A stretch of DNA of 47,582 nt from an uncultured Paracoccaceae bacterium. GTDB taxonomy: Bacteria; Pseudomonadota; Alphaproteobacteria; Rhodobacterales; Rhodobacteraceae. The notes beneath the pieces were generated by a model. The model made no database searches, was not told the origin of the DNA, and saw only the letters and a list, made by a program, of their open reading frames with translations. The stretch covers positions 1-47,582 of the forward strand of contig CAJXWO010000018.1 in the NCBI GenBank assembly GCA_913062865.1, read 5' to 3'. Shown one piece after another: positions 8,296-16,827 of this stretch (position 1 is its first letter; every line of letters begins with the position of its first letter). The position numbers and the translations under genes were made by a program.

Positions 8296-9938
8296 GCGAA
8301 CACCCGAACGTCCTGTGGATCATGGCCGACCAGCTGCGCTTCGACTACCTGAGCTGCTACGGGCACCCCCATCTGCATACCCCGCACATGGATGCGCTCG
8401 CCGCGCGCGGGGTACGCTTCACGAATGCCTATGTCCAGTCGCCCGTCTGCGGGCCGTCGCGCATGTCGGCCTATACGGGCCGCTACGTGCGCAGCCACGG
8501 CTCCACCTGGAACGGGATGCCCCTGCGCGTGGGCGAGCCCACCTTGGGCGATCATCTGCGGGCGGCGGGGGCGCGGGCCGTGCTGGTTGGCAAGACCCAC
8601 ATGGCCGCCGATGCCGAGGGCATGGCCTGGCTGGGCATCCCTCCCGACAGCGAGATCGGCGTGCGCGTGTCGGAATGCGGGTTCGAACCCTTCGAGCGTG
8701 ACGACGGCCTGCACCCCGACAGCGCGCGGCAACGGTGGTCGGCTTATGACGACTACCTCGTGTCGCAAGGGTTCGAATCGGACAACCCGTGGGGCGATTT
8801 CGCCAATTCCGGGCTCGACGAGACCGGCGAACGATTGTCGGCCTGGCTGCTGAAGAACTCGCGCCTGGCCGCCAACGTGCCCGAAGAACACTCGGAAACC
8901 GCCTACATGACCGACCGGGCCATGGCCTTCATGGAAGACGCGATGGCCGATGGCCGCCCCTGGATGTGCCACCTGTCCTACATCAAGCCCCACTGGCCCT
9001 ATATCGTGCCCGCGCCCTATCACGACATGTATGACGAGCGGCACATCGTGCCCCCCGTCCGGTCCGAGGCCGAGCGCGACACGGACCATCCGCTGATCCG
9101 CGCCTATCACGCCGCCCGGGTCTGCAAGAGCTTTTCGCGCGACCATGTCCGCGAACACGTGATCCCGGCCTACATGGGCCTGATCAAGCAGCTTGACGAC
9201 AATCTCGGACGGCTCTTTGCCTGGATGGACGACAAGGGGCTTAGCGACAACACGATCATCGCCTTTACCTCGGACCATGGCGATTACATGGGCGACCACT
9301 GGATGGGCGACAAGGATTTCTATCACGAGATGGCGGTCAAGGTGCCGCTGATAATCGCCGATCCGCGCCCCGAGGCCGAGGGCACCCGCGGCCATGTCTC
9401 GGACGATCTGGTCGAGATGATCGACCTTGCCCCCACCTTCATGTCCGCGCTGGGCTGCCCGCCCAAGCCCCATGTGATCGAGGGGCGCGACCTGACGCCG
9501 ATCCTGCATGGCACCGGCGGCTTTTCGCGCCGCTATGTCATCAGCGAGCACGATTATCACTGGTCGGACATGGCGAGCCTGCTTGATGTGCCGCAAGAGG
9601 ATGCGCGCACGATCATGATCTTCGACGGGCGCTGGAAATACATCCGCTGCGAAGGCTTCCGACAGGTGCTGTTCGACCTGGAAAGCGACCCGCAGGAGCT
9701 GACCGATCTCGGCGCGTCCGAGGCCGAGGACCACGCCGCCGTGCGCCGCCGGATGGAGGCCGCCCTTCTGACCTGGGCGACCCGGCATCACACCCGTATC
9801 ACGGCAACGCCGCAGGTACTGGCCGGGCAGAAACGGGCGGCCGCAACGGGTATCCTGATCGGGTTCTGGGACGAGGCCGAGTACGAGGCCGAGACCGACA
9901 TCGCCTTCGACAGCCTGCAGCCGGCGGGCAAACCCTGA
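8292..9938 (+). CDS. sulfatase-family hydrolase (phosphonate monoester hydrolase / arylsulfatase type)
   Basis: A 548-residue alkaline-phosphatase-superfamily enzyme. The formylglycine motif Cys-X-Pro-Ser-Arg is present at 53-57 (CGPSR), so Cys53 should be matured to formylglycine; the modifying enzyme is not in this window. Metal ligands fit Asp13 (IMADQ) and Asp328-His329 (FTSDHGDYMGDHW). His103 in GKTHMA also matches the family. Length and the single Asp near the N-terminus resemble phosphonate monoester hydrolases more than classical arylsulfatases, but the two overlap in activity. There is no signal peptide, so it acts in the cytosol. It starts at GTG inside the marR stop, and its substrate may be what the divergent TAXI-TRAP system imports. 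Confidence 0.88.
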   Translation: MSEHPNVLWIMADQLRFDYLSCYGHPHLHTPHMDALAARGVRFTNAYVQSPVCGPSRMSAYTGRYVRSHGSTWNGMPLRVGEPTLGDHLRAAGARAVLVGKTHMAADAEGMAWLGIPPDSEIGVRVSECGFEPFERDDGLHPDSARQRWSAYDDYLVSQGFESDNPWGDFANSGLDETGERLSAWLLKNSRLAANVPEEHSETAYMTDRAMAFMEDAMADGRPWMCHLSYIKPHWPYIVPAPYHDMYDERHIVPPVRSEAERDTDHPLIRAYHAARVCKSFSRDHVREHVIPAYMGLIKQLDDNLGRLFAWMDDKGLSDNTIIAFTSDHGDYMGDHWMGDKDFYHEMAVKVPLIIADPRPEAEGTRGHVSDDLVEMIDLAPTFMSALGCPPKPHVIEGRDLTPILHGTGGFSRRYVISEHDYHWSDMASLLDVPQEDARTIMIFDGRWKYIRCEGFRQVLFDLESDPQELTDLGASEAEDHAAVRRRMEAALLTWATRHHTRITATPQVLAGQKRAAATGILIGFWDEAEYEAETDIAFDSLQPAGKP

Positions 9939-9974
9939 GCGCAGGCGCCCGAGTGGCTTGATATGGGTCATGGT

Positions 9975-10003
9975 GGGCAGGTGCGTCCCCGTGGACCCTG
10001 CCC
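9975..10003 (+). terminator. weak hairpin after the hydrolase gene
   Basis: A 7-bp inverted repeat (9975-9981 with 9997-10003) lies 36 bases past the hydrolase stop, without a T-run. It is the only structure I see in the 193-base gap before the ATPase gene. Confidence 0.3.
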
Positions 10004-10131
10004 GCGGGGCGTGACATCATGTTGCCCCGCAACGGCGGAGCCATAGCAGCCATGCAGACCCCGACCAGATGTCTTTCCCGGGTCACGGCCCGATCCGGAG
10101 TGCCAACGCAAAGACCTGCCGGGATCGCAAG

Positions 10132-12699
10132 ATGACCGCGCAGACCGGCCTGACCTCTGACGAGGCCCGCGCGCGGCTGGCATCGGTCGGCCCGAACCAG
10201 ATCGCCGAGACCGAGCGCGTCTCGTACCTGGCGCTCTTCGCGCGGCAGTTCGCGAGCCTTCTGATCCTGATCCTCTTCGTGGCGGCAGGCATCGCGCTCG
10301 CCATGGGCGAGACGGTGGATGCCATCGCGATTCTGCTGGTAATCGCGCTGAACGGCATCCTGGGCTTTGTCCAGGAATGGCGCACCGAAACGGCGCTGGC
10401 CGCGCTCAAGAACATGTTGTCGACCGAGGCGATGGTCATGCGCGACGGCCGACAAATGCGCATAAACACGCGGGAGATCGTGCCGGGCGACCTCGTGATC
10501 CTCGAAAGCGGCGACAAAGTGCCTGCGGATATCTCGCTCGTCACGGCGATGGCGCTCAAGGTCGATGAAAGCGTGCTGACCGGGGAATCCCTGCCGGTGG
10601 GAAAACGCGTGGAGGGGGACGCGCGCAAGCTTTTCGTGGGGTCGAGCGTGGTGGCCGGGCGTGCCGAGGGCATCGTCGAAGCCACGGGCGCACGCACCGA
10701 GTTCGGCCAGATTGCCGAGCTGACCGCCTCAATCGACCAGGGGCAGACCCATCTTCAGGCGCAGTTGGGCACGCTGGCGCGGCTTCTGGGACTGCTGGCG
10801 ATCGGCCTGGCCGCTTTGGTGGTGGCGACCGGCCTGCTCGTCGGCCGCCCCGTGGACGAGATGTTCTTTACCGCCATGGCGCTGGCCGTGGCGATGGTGC
10901 CCGAGGGGCTGCCCGCCGTGGTCACCATCACGCTCGCACTCGGGGCCTCGGCCATGCTGCGGCGCAACGCGCTCGTGCGGCGGTTGCAGGCGATCGAGAC
11001 GCTGGGCTCGGCCAACGTGATCTGCACCGACAAGACCGGAACGCTGACCGAAAACGCCATGACGGTCACGGATATCTGGACGCCCGCGCGGCGCTACGCG
11101 GTCTCCGGCACGGGATACGACCCGGCGGGGACCATCACCGCGGATGGTGAGCGGGTGCGCCATGCCGACGATCCCAACCTCGCCCGCGTGGCCGAGGTGG
11201 CGCTGGCCTGCAACCACGCCGCGCTCGATCATGGGGACACGGGGTGGACCATGGTCGGCGACCCGACCGAGGGCGCGCTTGTCACAATGGCCTACAAGGC
11301 CTGGGCGCCCCTGCCCGAGACATCCGCGCGCCTGTCCGAGATACCCTTCGATGCCGACCGCAAACGCATGAGCGTAGCGATCCGCGCCCACGGTCAGCTA
11401 TGGCAGATGGTCAAGGGCGCGCCCGAAGCCGTGCTGGAGGTCTGCGACCGCGTCGCCGCTGGCCCCGAGGGCACGGCGCCCCTGACCAACGCGATGCGCG
11501 AGACGATCCTTTCCGCGGTGACCGAGCTGGCGGAGTCGGGCAAGCGGGTGCTGGCTCTGGCCCATCGCCCGGTCGAGACGGCGGATGCGGCAGAAGCAGA
11601 GGAACAGCTGATCTTCCTGGGCCTCGCCGCGATGATCGACCCGCCCCGCCCCGAGGTGGCCGGCGCTCTGTCGCTGTGCCGCAAGGCGGGGATCCGCGTG
11701 ATCCTGATCACCGGCGACGCGCCCCGTACCGCCGCGGCCATCGGCGCACAGATCGGACTGGACACGCGGCGTATGCTTACCGGGGCCGACCTGGACCGGA
11801 TGGACGATGCCGCGTTGCAAGAGGCGCTGAACGACGGCGCACATTTCGCCCGTACCGCGCCTGCGCACAAAATGCGCCTTGTGGATGCGCTGCAGGCCCA
11901 GGGCAATCTCGTGGCCATGACCGGCGACGGGGTGAACGACGCGCCCGCCCTGCGCCAGGCCGATATCGGCGTGGCCATGGGGCGCCGCGGCACCGATGTC
12001 GCCAAGGAGGCCAGCGACCTTGTCCTGACCGATGACAATTTCGCGTCCATCGTCGGCGCGATCGAGGAAGGGCGGCGGCAGTTCGCGAATATCCAGCGCT
12101 TCATCCGCTATCTGCTCGCCTCGAACGCGGGCGAGATCGTGGCCATCGTGATCAACCTCTTCCTTGGCGGGCCGCTGATCTTTCTGGCCACGCAGATCCT
12201 GTGGATGAACCTCGTCACCGACGGTGTCACCGCCGTGGCCCTGGGGATGGAGAAACCGGCCCCCGACCAGATGTCGGAAAAGCCACGCCCCAAGGACAGC
12301 CCGATCCTCGATGGCGCGGGCCTTTTGCTGATCCTAGCTTTCGGCACCTATACCGGGCTGATGAGCCTATGGCTGTTTTACAGCCACTTGCCCCTTGGCG
12401 CCGATACGGCGCGCACCATCGCCTTTAGCGCCATGGTCGTGTTCGAAAAGACCAGCGTCTTTGCCTTCCGGTCCTTCCGCCTGCCGATGCACCGGATCGG
12501 GGTGTTCTCGAACCGCCCGCTGCTCATCGCCTTTGCCGCAACGATGGGGGCACAGGGGCTGGCCGTCTACTGGCCACCGCTCCAGCACCTCCTGGGCACC
12601 GTACCGATCTCGGCCGCACAGCTGGGCCTGATCGCGGCCTGCACGCTGCCGTTGATCGTGGTGCCCGAGCTGGTCAAGCGCATCCGTTACCAAGGGTGA
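10132..12699 (+). CDS. P2-type cation-transporting ATPase (Ca2+-ATPase-like)
   Basis: An 855-residue P-type ATPase of the inner membrane. Landmarks in order are a helix pair at about 35-82, the actuator TGES at 150-153, the PEGLP transport-site motif at 257-261, the phosphorylation site DKTGTLT with Asp300, and the hinge TGDGVNDAPAL. A C-terminal set of six membrane helices follows. PEGLP and the presence of both N- and C-terminal P2 domains favour Ca2+ or another light cation over heavy metals. I chose ATG 10132 because the protein then begins at a typical cytoplasmic segment; an upstream ATG at 10069 adds 21 unlikely residues, and neither has a strong ribosome site. It converges on the racemase-family gene after 42 bases. 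Confidence 0.93.
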   Translation: MTAQTGLTSDEARARLASVGPNQIAETERVSYLALFARQFASLLILILFVAAGIALAMGETVDAIAILLVIALNGILGFVQEWRTETALAALKNMLSTEAMVMRDGRQMRINTREIVPGDLVILESGDKVPADISLVTAMALKVDESVLTGESLPVGKRVEGDARKLFVGSSVVAGRAEGIVEATGARTEFGQIAELTASIDQGQTHLQAQLGTLARLLGLLAIGLAALVVATGLLVGRPVDEMFFTAMALAVAMVPEGLPAVVTITLALGASAMLRRNALVRRLQAIETLGSANVICTDKTGTLTENAMTVTDIWTPARRYAVSGTGYDPAGTITADGERVRHADDPNLARVAEVALACNHAALDHGDTGWTMVGDPTEGALVTMAYKAWAPLPETSARLSEIPFDADRKRMSVAIRAHGQLWQMVKGAPEAVLEVCDRVAAGPEGTAPLTNAMRETILSAVTELAESGKRVLALAHRPVETADAAEAEEQLIFLGLAAMIDPPRPEVAGALSLCRKAGIRVILITGDAPRTAAAIGAQIGLDTRRMLTGADLDRMDDAALQEALNDGAHFARTAPAHKMRLVDALQAQGNLVAMTGDGVNDAPALRQADIGVAMGRRGTDVAKEASDLVLTDDNFASIVGAIEEGRRQFANIQRFIRYLLASNAGEIVAIVINLFLGGPLIFLATQILWMNLVTDGVTAVALGMEKPAPDQMSEKPRPKDSPILDGAGLLLILAFGTYTGLMSLWLFYSHLPLGADTARTIAFSAMVVFEKTSVFAFRSFRLPMHRIGVFSNRPLLIAFAATMGAQGLAVYWPPLQHLLGTVPISAAQLGLIAACTLPLIVVPELVKRIRYQG

Positions 12700-12741
12700 A
12701 GGCCGCCCGCGCCCGTGGCCCTGCATGCGCCATTCGGCCCG

Positions 12742-13446
12742 TCACTCGGCGACAAGGCTGCGCATGTGCCACGCGAGACACCGGTTCGAGCTGAGTACCG
12801 GAAGACCCAGCTCTGCCTCGAGCCGCGGCAACACCGTACACGTGCGCAGGTTGGTGCAGGACAGAAAGAGCGCGTCGGGCTGCGATCCGGCGGCCAGCCG
12901 CCGTGCGGCACTGGCAATCGAGGCGGGGTCGATCCGCGCCACCCGGGCCTCGACCTCTTCTCCGAAGGACAGGTTGTCGACGACCTGCACCCCCTCGGCC
13001 TCGAAGGCCGTGCATAGGGGGTCTGAGACCGACGGCAGGTAAGGCGACAGGACCGCGATCCGGGACCGCCCCAGCGCGCGGAGATTGGCCACGGCAGCCG
13101 TCAGGGGGTTGGTGACCGCCCGCGTCGCAACGCCCTCGCGGATCAGGGCCGCGACGCGGTCCGCTCCGATCAATGCGGTGCCGGATGTGCAGGCATAACC
13201 GATCACGTCGAAGCCTGCTGCCGGGGGCAAAAGGCACGCAGCGGCGGTCAGGTGACGTTCCATTTCGGCGATGCTGTCCGGGGTCAGGTCGTCCCCGGAC
13301 GCGACGCGCGTGACATAGAGCCGTGCCTCATCGACCGGGATGTCGCGACGCATCTCGAGCTCGATTGTTTCATCGACCCGCAACACCACCAGGCCCATGG
13401 CGGGTGTGCCGGGCTCCTGCAGGCGATAGGGGGCTGTCCGGGTCAT
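12742..13446 (-). CDS. Asp/Glu racemase-superfamily protein (EutA / maleate isomerase-like)
   Basis: A 234-residue protein of the Asp/Glu racemase, arylmalonate decarboxylase and maleate isomerase superfamily. Both active-site cysteine regions are present: IGYACTSGTALIG and LFLSCTNLRTCTV. The overall pattern, with VTNPLTAAVANLRALG in the centre and LPVLSSNRCLAWHM at the end, is close to EutA of ectoine-utilisation loci as I know it. Its start overlaps the stop of the M24 gene by ATGA. In ectoine loci an EutA-type and an M24-type protein also occur together, but the other eut/doe enzymes are absent here. It is the last gene of the long minus-strand run. Substrate is unknown. Confidence 0.82.
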   Translation of the reverse strand: MTRTAPYRLQEPGTPAMGLVVLRVDETIELEMRRDIPVDEARLYVTRVASGDDLTPDSIAEMERHLTAAACLLPPAAGFDVIGYACTSGTALIGADRVAALIREGVATRAVTNPLTAAVANLRALGRSRIAVLSPYLPSVSDPLCTAFEAEGVQVVDNLSFGEEVEARVARIDPASIASAARRLAAGSQPDALFLSCTNLRTCTVLPRLEAELGLPVLSSNRCLAWHMRSLVAE

Positions 13447-14633
13447 GGCACCTCCGGCAGGTCGCGCGGGGCGCGCGGCGACAAAAGCTCGGCCCCGTCC
13501 GCGCGCAGAACGATGTTTTCCTCGTGCACGAGAAGCCCGCCTGACCCCAACCTTGCGCCTGGCTCAAGGGTCAGCACCATGCCTTCGCGCAGCTCGGTCA
13601 CGTCCCGGGGCGTGAAGGACGGCCATTCCGTCAGCGTGACGCCCAGCCCGTGCCCAAGCCGTCCGCCCAGCGGCGCGAGCCCGCGGGCGCTCATTGCGTC
13701 CCGAAGCAGTCTGTGCACATCGCATGCCAGATGGCCGGGGCGGACCATGCCCAGCACCTGCTCCGTCGCCTCCCACAGCGCGGCGTGCGCGCGACGCACC
13801 TCATCGCTGACCGGACCAACCGCGTAATTCCTGTCGAAATCGCAGAAATACCCCTCGCGGACGGCCCCGGTGTCGAGCATGAGCACATCCCCCTGCGCCA
13901 AGGGAACGGGTCCCGCGGGCGAGATCACGTCGCGATACCCGGCCTGCCCTGCGCCCCCCGCGACATAACTGACCCAGTCAGCGCCCGCGGTCAGCAAAGC
14001 GACCTGAAAATCGCGAAACACCGCGTCCAGCGGGCGCCCGGATGCGGCGAATTCGGGCACGCGGTCAAAAGCCTGCCCGGCAATCCCACAGGCGGTGCGG
14101 ATCTTGTCGATCTCGACCTCGCTCTTGATTTCCCGCACGCACTGCAAGGGTCCGGTTGCGTCGGAAAAGCGACGTGGCGCGATGCCCGTTGCGACGCGAT
14201 CGAAATCGGCCAACGGCATGCGCAGATGGGTTTCCAATCCCATCGGAACACCGATCCGGGCGGTATCGGGGACAAGATCGCAGATGGTGTCGATCAGAAG
14301 GCTCACGCCGTCATCGGCCGGGTCGGGCGCATCCCATGTCCGAATATCCGTGACCCAGGTGCGGCGCATAAGGTCGGCCCCGATGGACGGGATCACGGCC
14401 ACCGGCCCGCCGGCGTGCGGCACCAGCACGAACCACGGCCGCGCCGGGCTTTCCCAGAACCGGGTGAGGAACCCGGTGACATAGAAGATGTCCGGCGCAG
14501 AGGTCAGCAGCACCGCGTGGAGCTTGGCGGCGTCCAGCGCGGCCTGCAGCGCCGTGACACGCCGCCTGAACTCCCCGGATGGGAAAACAAGCGATTGCTC
14601 GTTTTCCCGATGATCTTGCGTTTGCGTCTCCAC
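13443..14633 (-). CDS. M24 family metallo-hydrolase (Xaa-Pro peptidase / ectoine-hydrolase-like fold)
   Basis: A 396-residue creatinase/aminopeptidase-P-like protein with an N-terminal creatinase domain and a C-terminal pita-bread domain. All five metal ligands of the family are visible: two Asp in LMLDTGAVREGYFCDFD, His in GRLGHGLGVTLTEWPS, Glu in LTLEPGA and Glu in LLVHEENIVL. It should bind two metal ions and cleave an amide or amidine bond. The start is uncertain: GTG 14633 has a GGGGGC stretch upstream, and a TTG at 14690 would add 19 residues. It lies 90 bases downstream of the bicupin gene and overlaps the racemase-family gene. The true substrate could be a dipeptide or a cyclic amidine. 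Confidence 0.82.
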   Translation of the reverse strand: METQTQDHRENEQSLVFPSGEFRRRVTALQAALDAAKLHAVLLTSAPDIFYVTGFLTRFWESPARPWFVLVPHAGGPVAVIPSIGADLMRRTWVTDIRTWDAPDPADDGVSLLIDTICDLVPDTARIGVPMGLETHLRMPLADFDRVATGIAPRRFSDATGPLQCVREIKSEVEIDKIRTACGIAGQAFDRVPEFAASGRPLDAVFRDFQVALLTAGADWVSYVAGGAGQAGYRDVISPAGPVPLAQGDVLMLDTGAVREGYFCDFDRNYAVGPVSDEVRRAHAALWEATEQVLGMVRPGHLACDVHRLLRDAMSARGLAPLGGRLGHGLGVTLTEWPSFTPRDVTELREGMVLTLEPGARLGSGGLLVHEENIVLRADGAELLSPRAPRDLPEVP

Positions 14634-14723
14634 GTCCGCAGCCCCCAGCTTGCCGACCCAGTCTAGCCCCTTATTGCACCGGGCGATCAACCCGAAACGC
14701 TGCGCATGGCAAGGTTTGACCGC

Positions 14724-15689
14724 TCAGCCCGCCCAGGTCGGTCCGGCAGGGTCGTCGGTGGCCACGATATGATAAAGGGCCGCCTCTCCGGTCATCGACG
14801 GGACGGCGCTGTGTGGCAGGGTTTCGGGCACCGACATCGTGTCGCCGGGGGCGAGCGTGGTACTGCCACCCTCCCACTCGACGCGCCAGTGCCCTTTGAC
14901 GGGCATCAGGACAGACGGGCGATCATGCGCATGCCGGGCGCCTGTCGCGCTTGCGCGGGTGATGAAGTCGACCTCGAAGCCCGGCTTGTCCTTCAACAAT
15001 CCGGTCTCGCCGATCACCTTGCAGGGCACGCGGTCGGCCAGGGCCACCATATCCCAGTATCGCGCCACGTGGTTCGGCAGCACATCGGCGGTGGTGGGCT
15101 CGGGACGCTTGGCCAGTTCCGCGTCGCTCATCAGCGGCATGGGCGACACGCCATCGGGCAACGCCTCGCCCTTCTTCGTGTCATAGAGCTTGCCGTTCTC
15201 GCCCAGCACCAGGCCGTGATCGGCCGCGTCCTGGATCACTTGCGGTGCCCACATCACGCCGCCGCCCGCATCGTCACCGCCCAAGATCGCCATGATCATG
15301 CCGTAGTCGGTGCCGATGTTTTCAAACCCGCGGAAGATGCCGGTGGGAATGTTGAAGATGTCACCCTCTTCGAGCACCACTTCGCCGGCGGTGCCCCAGC
15401 GGCCCCAGAAGAACCGCCAGCGCCCGGACAGGACAAAAAACGCCTCGGCGGTGCGGTGATCGTGCAGCGAGTTGCGACACTTGGGCGGCTGGCCCGCCGC
15501 CCCGATGTTGAAGCCGTGCGGGATCGAAATATGCACATGCTGGTCGGGAGATTCCGACACGCCGCCGCCGATGATGGAAAAGTTCTCTTTCTGGTCCGAT
15601 CCGGGGGTGTGGGCGTCGATAAAGGCGGTCTTGCAGGGTTTCAGTTCGCCGTAGCGCACGATGCGCGCATCCATGTCTTGCGGTGTCAT
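14724..15689 (-). CDS. bicupin protein, possible dioxygenase
   Basis: A 321-residue protein with two cupin barrels. The first has SLHDHRTAEAFFVLSG followed by GDIFNIPTGIFRGFEN, giving two His and one Glu ligand but Arg where a fourth His is usual. The second has ARHAHDRPSVLMPVKG followed by GDTMSVPETLPHSAVPS, with two His before and one after. Such pairs bind Fe(II) or Mn(II) in gentisate- or quercetin-type dioxygenases, but many bicupins are isomerases. The ATG at 15689 has AGGAG at good spacing; an in-frame extension to 15950 overlaps the upstream gene. It follows the 329-residue SnoaL-fold gene after 148 bases containing a hairpin. Confidence 0.8.
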   Translation of the reverse strand: MTPQDMDARIVRYGELKPCKTAFIDAHTPGSDQKENFSIIGGGVSESPDQHVHISIPHGFNIGAAGQPPKCRNSLHDHRTAEAFFVLSGRWRFFWGRWGTAGEVVLEEGDIFNIPTGIFRGFENIGTDYGMIMAILGGDDAGGGVMWAPQVIQDAADHGLVLGENGKLYDTKKGEALPDGVSPMPLMSDAELAKRPEPTTADVLPNHVARYWDMVALADRVPCKVIGETGLLKDKPGFEVDFITRASATGARHAHDRPSVLMPVKGHWRVEWEGGSTTLAPGDTMSVPETLPHSAVPSMTGEAALYHIVATDDPAGPTWAG

Positions 15690-15725
15690 GGGGTGTCTCC
15701 TGTGATGTCCGTTACTTGGTCGAAA

Positions 15726-15755
15726 GGGGTTGGGCAGGGGCGTCAGCCCAGCCCC
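15726..15755 (-). terminator. hairpin between SnoaL-fold gene and bicupin gene
   Basis: GGGGTTGGGC at 15726-15735 pairs with GCCCAGCCCC at 15746-15755, ten pairs with one G-T. On the minus strand only three Ts follow. It may be a partial terminator or an mRNA processing end that separates the bicupin-M24-racemase trio from the main operon. Confidence 0.4.
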
Positions 15756-15837
15756 GGCGGACGCAGGTTCAGGCGGCGCGCGCGACGGCTTGCCAGGAAG
15801 ACATGCAGGCGGCCAAGCGCCCGGGACGGTGCCTCGA

Positions 15838-16827
15838 TCATAGATCACCCGTGTGCAGCAGGATCTGTTTCCAGATCGCGGTTTCGTCGAAGATCGCCCA
15901 TTCCCGGCGCAGCTTTGGCTCCCCCGCGACAAGGGCGCCGAATTCCGCATGGCTGATGCCCATCACATGCACCTCTGCGCCGGTGGGTGTCCCGAAGGTG
16001 CCCCAGCCATCGTGGCGGCCATGAAGGCTCCAGCGGATCGCGGCGCGGGGCGGCATCATCGGATCGTCTCGGCCGATGACATGGTGGATCTCGAAGACGG
16101 CACTGGGGAAGGAGGCGCGCAGCCCCATCCAGAACCGGTCGGCCCCGTCATGGGACAGCGCATCGACACCGCCGGGATAGGCTAGATTCGCGGCACGGTC
16201 GTATTCCTGCGGGATCACGGTGAAATCGGCGGCCATGATGCGGGTCAGGATATCGGCATAGCGTTGACCCCAAGGGTTGTCATTGCCCCGCCCCGTATAG
16301 GGACCCGGCACGTCTACGGCTGGCGTGAAGGGGCGCAAGGCGGCCTCGGGTCCGCCTTCGCGTGCGATGAGGTCCCGGGCATAATCGCGCGGCTCCCAGC
16401 CCAACTGGCGGACGATGGCACCCTGGTCTCGGATGAGCCATTCATCATCGATCCGGTTCGCGATCGCGTGGCAATCGGCCAGGATGCGATAGTGCAGCGT
16501 CTTGCCCGTGGGCGCGCCGTAAACGCCGGGATTGGCGTGGGTCGCGGTCGAGTGCAAACGGTGCGACGACAGCATGCCGTCTTCGGGCGTGCCGCTCCAG
16601 ATCACGTCCTCGCCAAAAAGCGTCCGGTCGGGAAACTCGGCCAGCGTGGCCATGGTCGCGGCAATGACGCCCTGGTTGCCCACGACGACCGACGCTGGTG
16701 AGCGCACAACGATATCGGGTGCATAGTAGTCATGGAGCGTCGCGATGCCGCGATCCTCCCATATCTCCTTGGTGATGCCGATGATGTAGTCGGGAAAATC
16801 CCGAAACTTCGGGTCGAAGCCCTTCAT
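15838..16827 (-). CDS. SnoaL/NTF2-fold protein, two domains (paralogue C)
   Basis: A 329-residue cytosolic protein with two SnoaL-like domains, about residues 10-145 and 185-329. The first contains YYAPDIVVRSPASVVVGNQGVIAA, typical of polyketide-cyclase-like 'ester cyclase' domains. The second has FEIHHVIGRDDPMMPPRAAIRWSLHGRHDG and GAEVHVMGISHAEF. The fold holds small organic molecules in a cone-shaped pocket and does isomerase, aldol, dehydratase or hydrolase chemistry. I chose ATG 16827 because it overlaps the regulator stop by ATGA and has GGAAGG at about nine bases; ATG 16836 has that site directly against it. It is more distant from the other three SnoaL-fold proteins of this cluster. 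Confidence 0.82.
   Translation of the reverse strand: MKGFDPKFRDFPDYIIGITKEIWEDRGIATLHDYYAPDIVVRSPASVVVGNQGVIAATMATLAEFPDRTLFGEDVIWSGTPEDGMLSSHRLHSTATHANPGVYGAPTGKTLHYRILADCHAIANRIDDEWLIRDQGAIVRQLGWEPRDYARDLIAREGGPEAALRPFTPAVDVPGPYTGRGNDNPWGQRYADILTRIMAADFTVIPQEYDRAANLAYPGGVDALSHDGADRFWMGLRASFPSAVFEIHHVIGRDDPMMPPRAAIRWSLHGRHDGWGTFGTPTGAEVHVMGISHAEFGALVAGEPKLRREWAIFDETAIWKQILLHTGDL

Noticed and set aside
13443-14633. M24 protein as DMSP lyase DddP
   Set aside because: DddP has a different N-terminal region and metal-site surroundings; the creatinase-type N-domain here fits general M24 hydrolases better.
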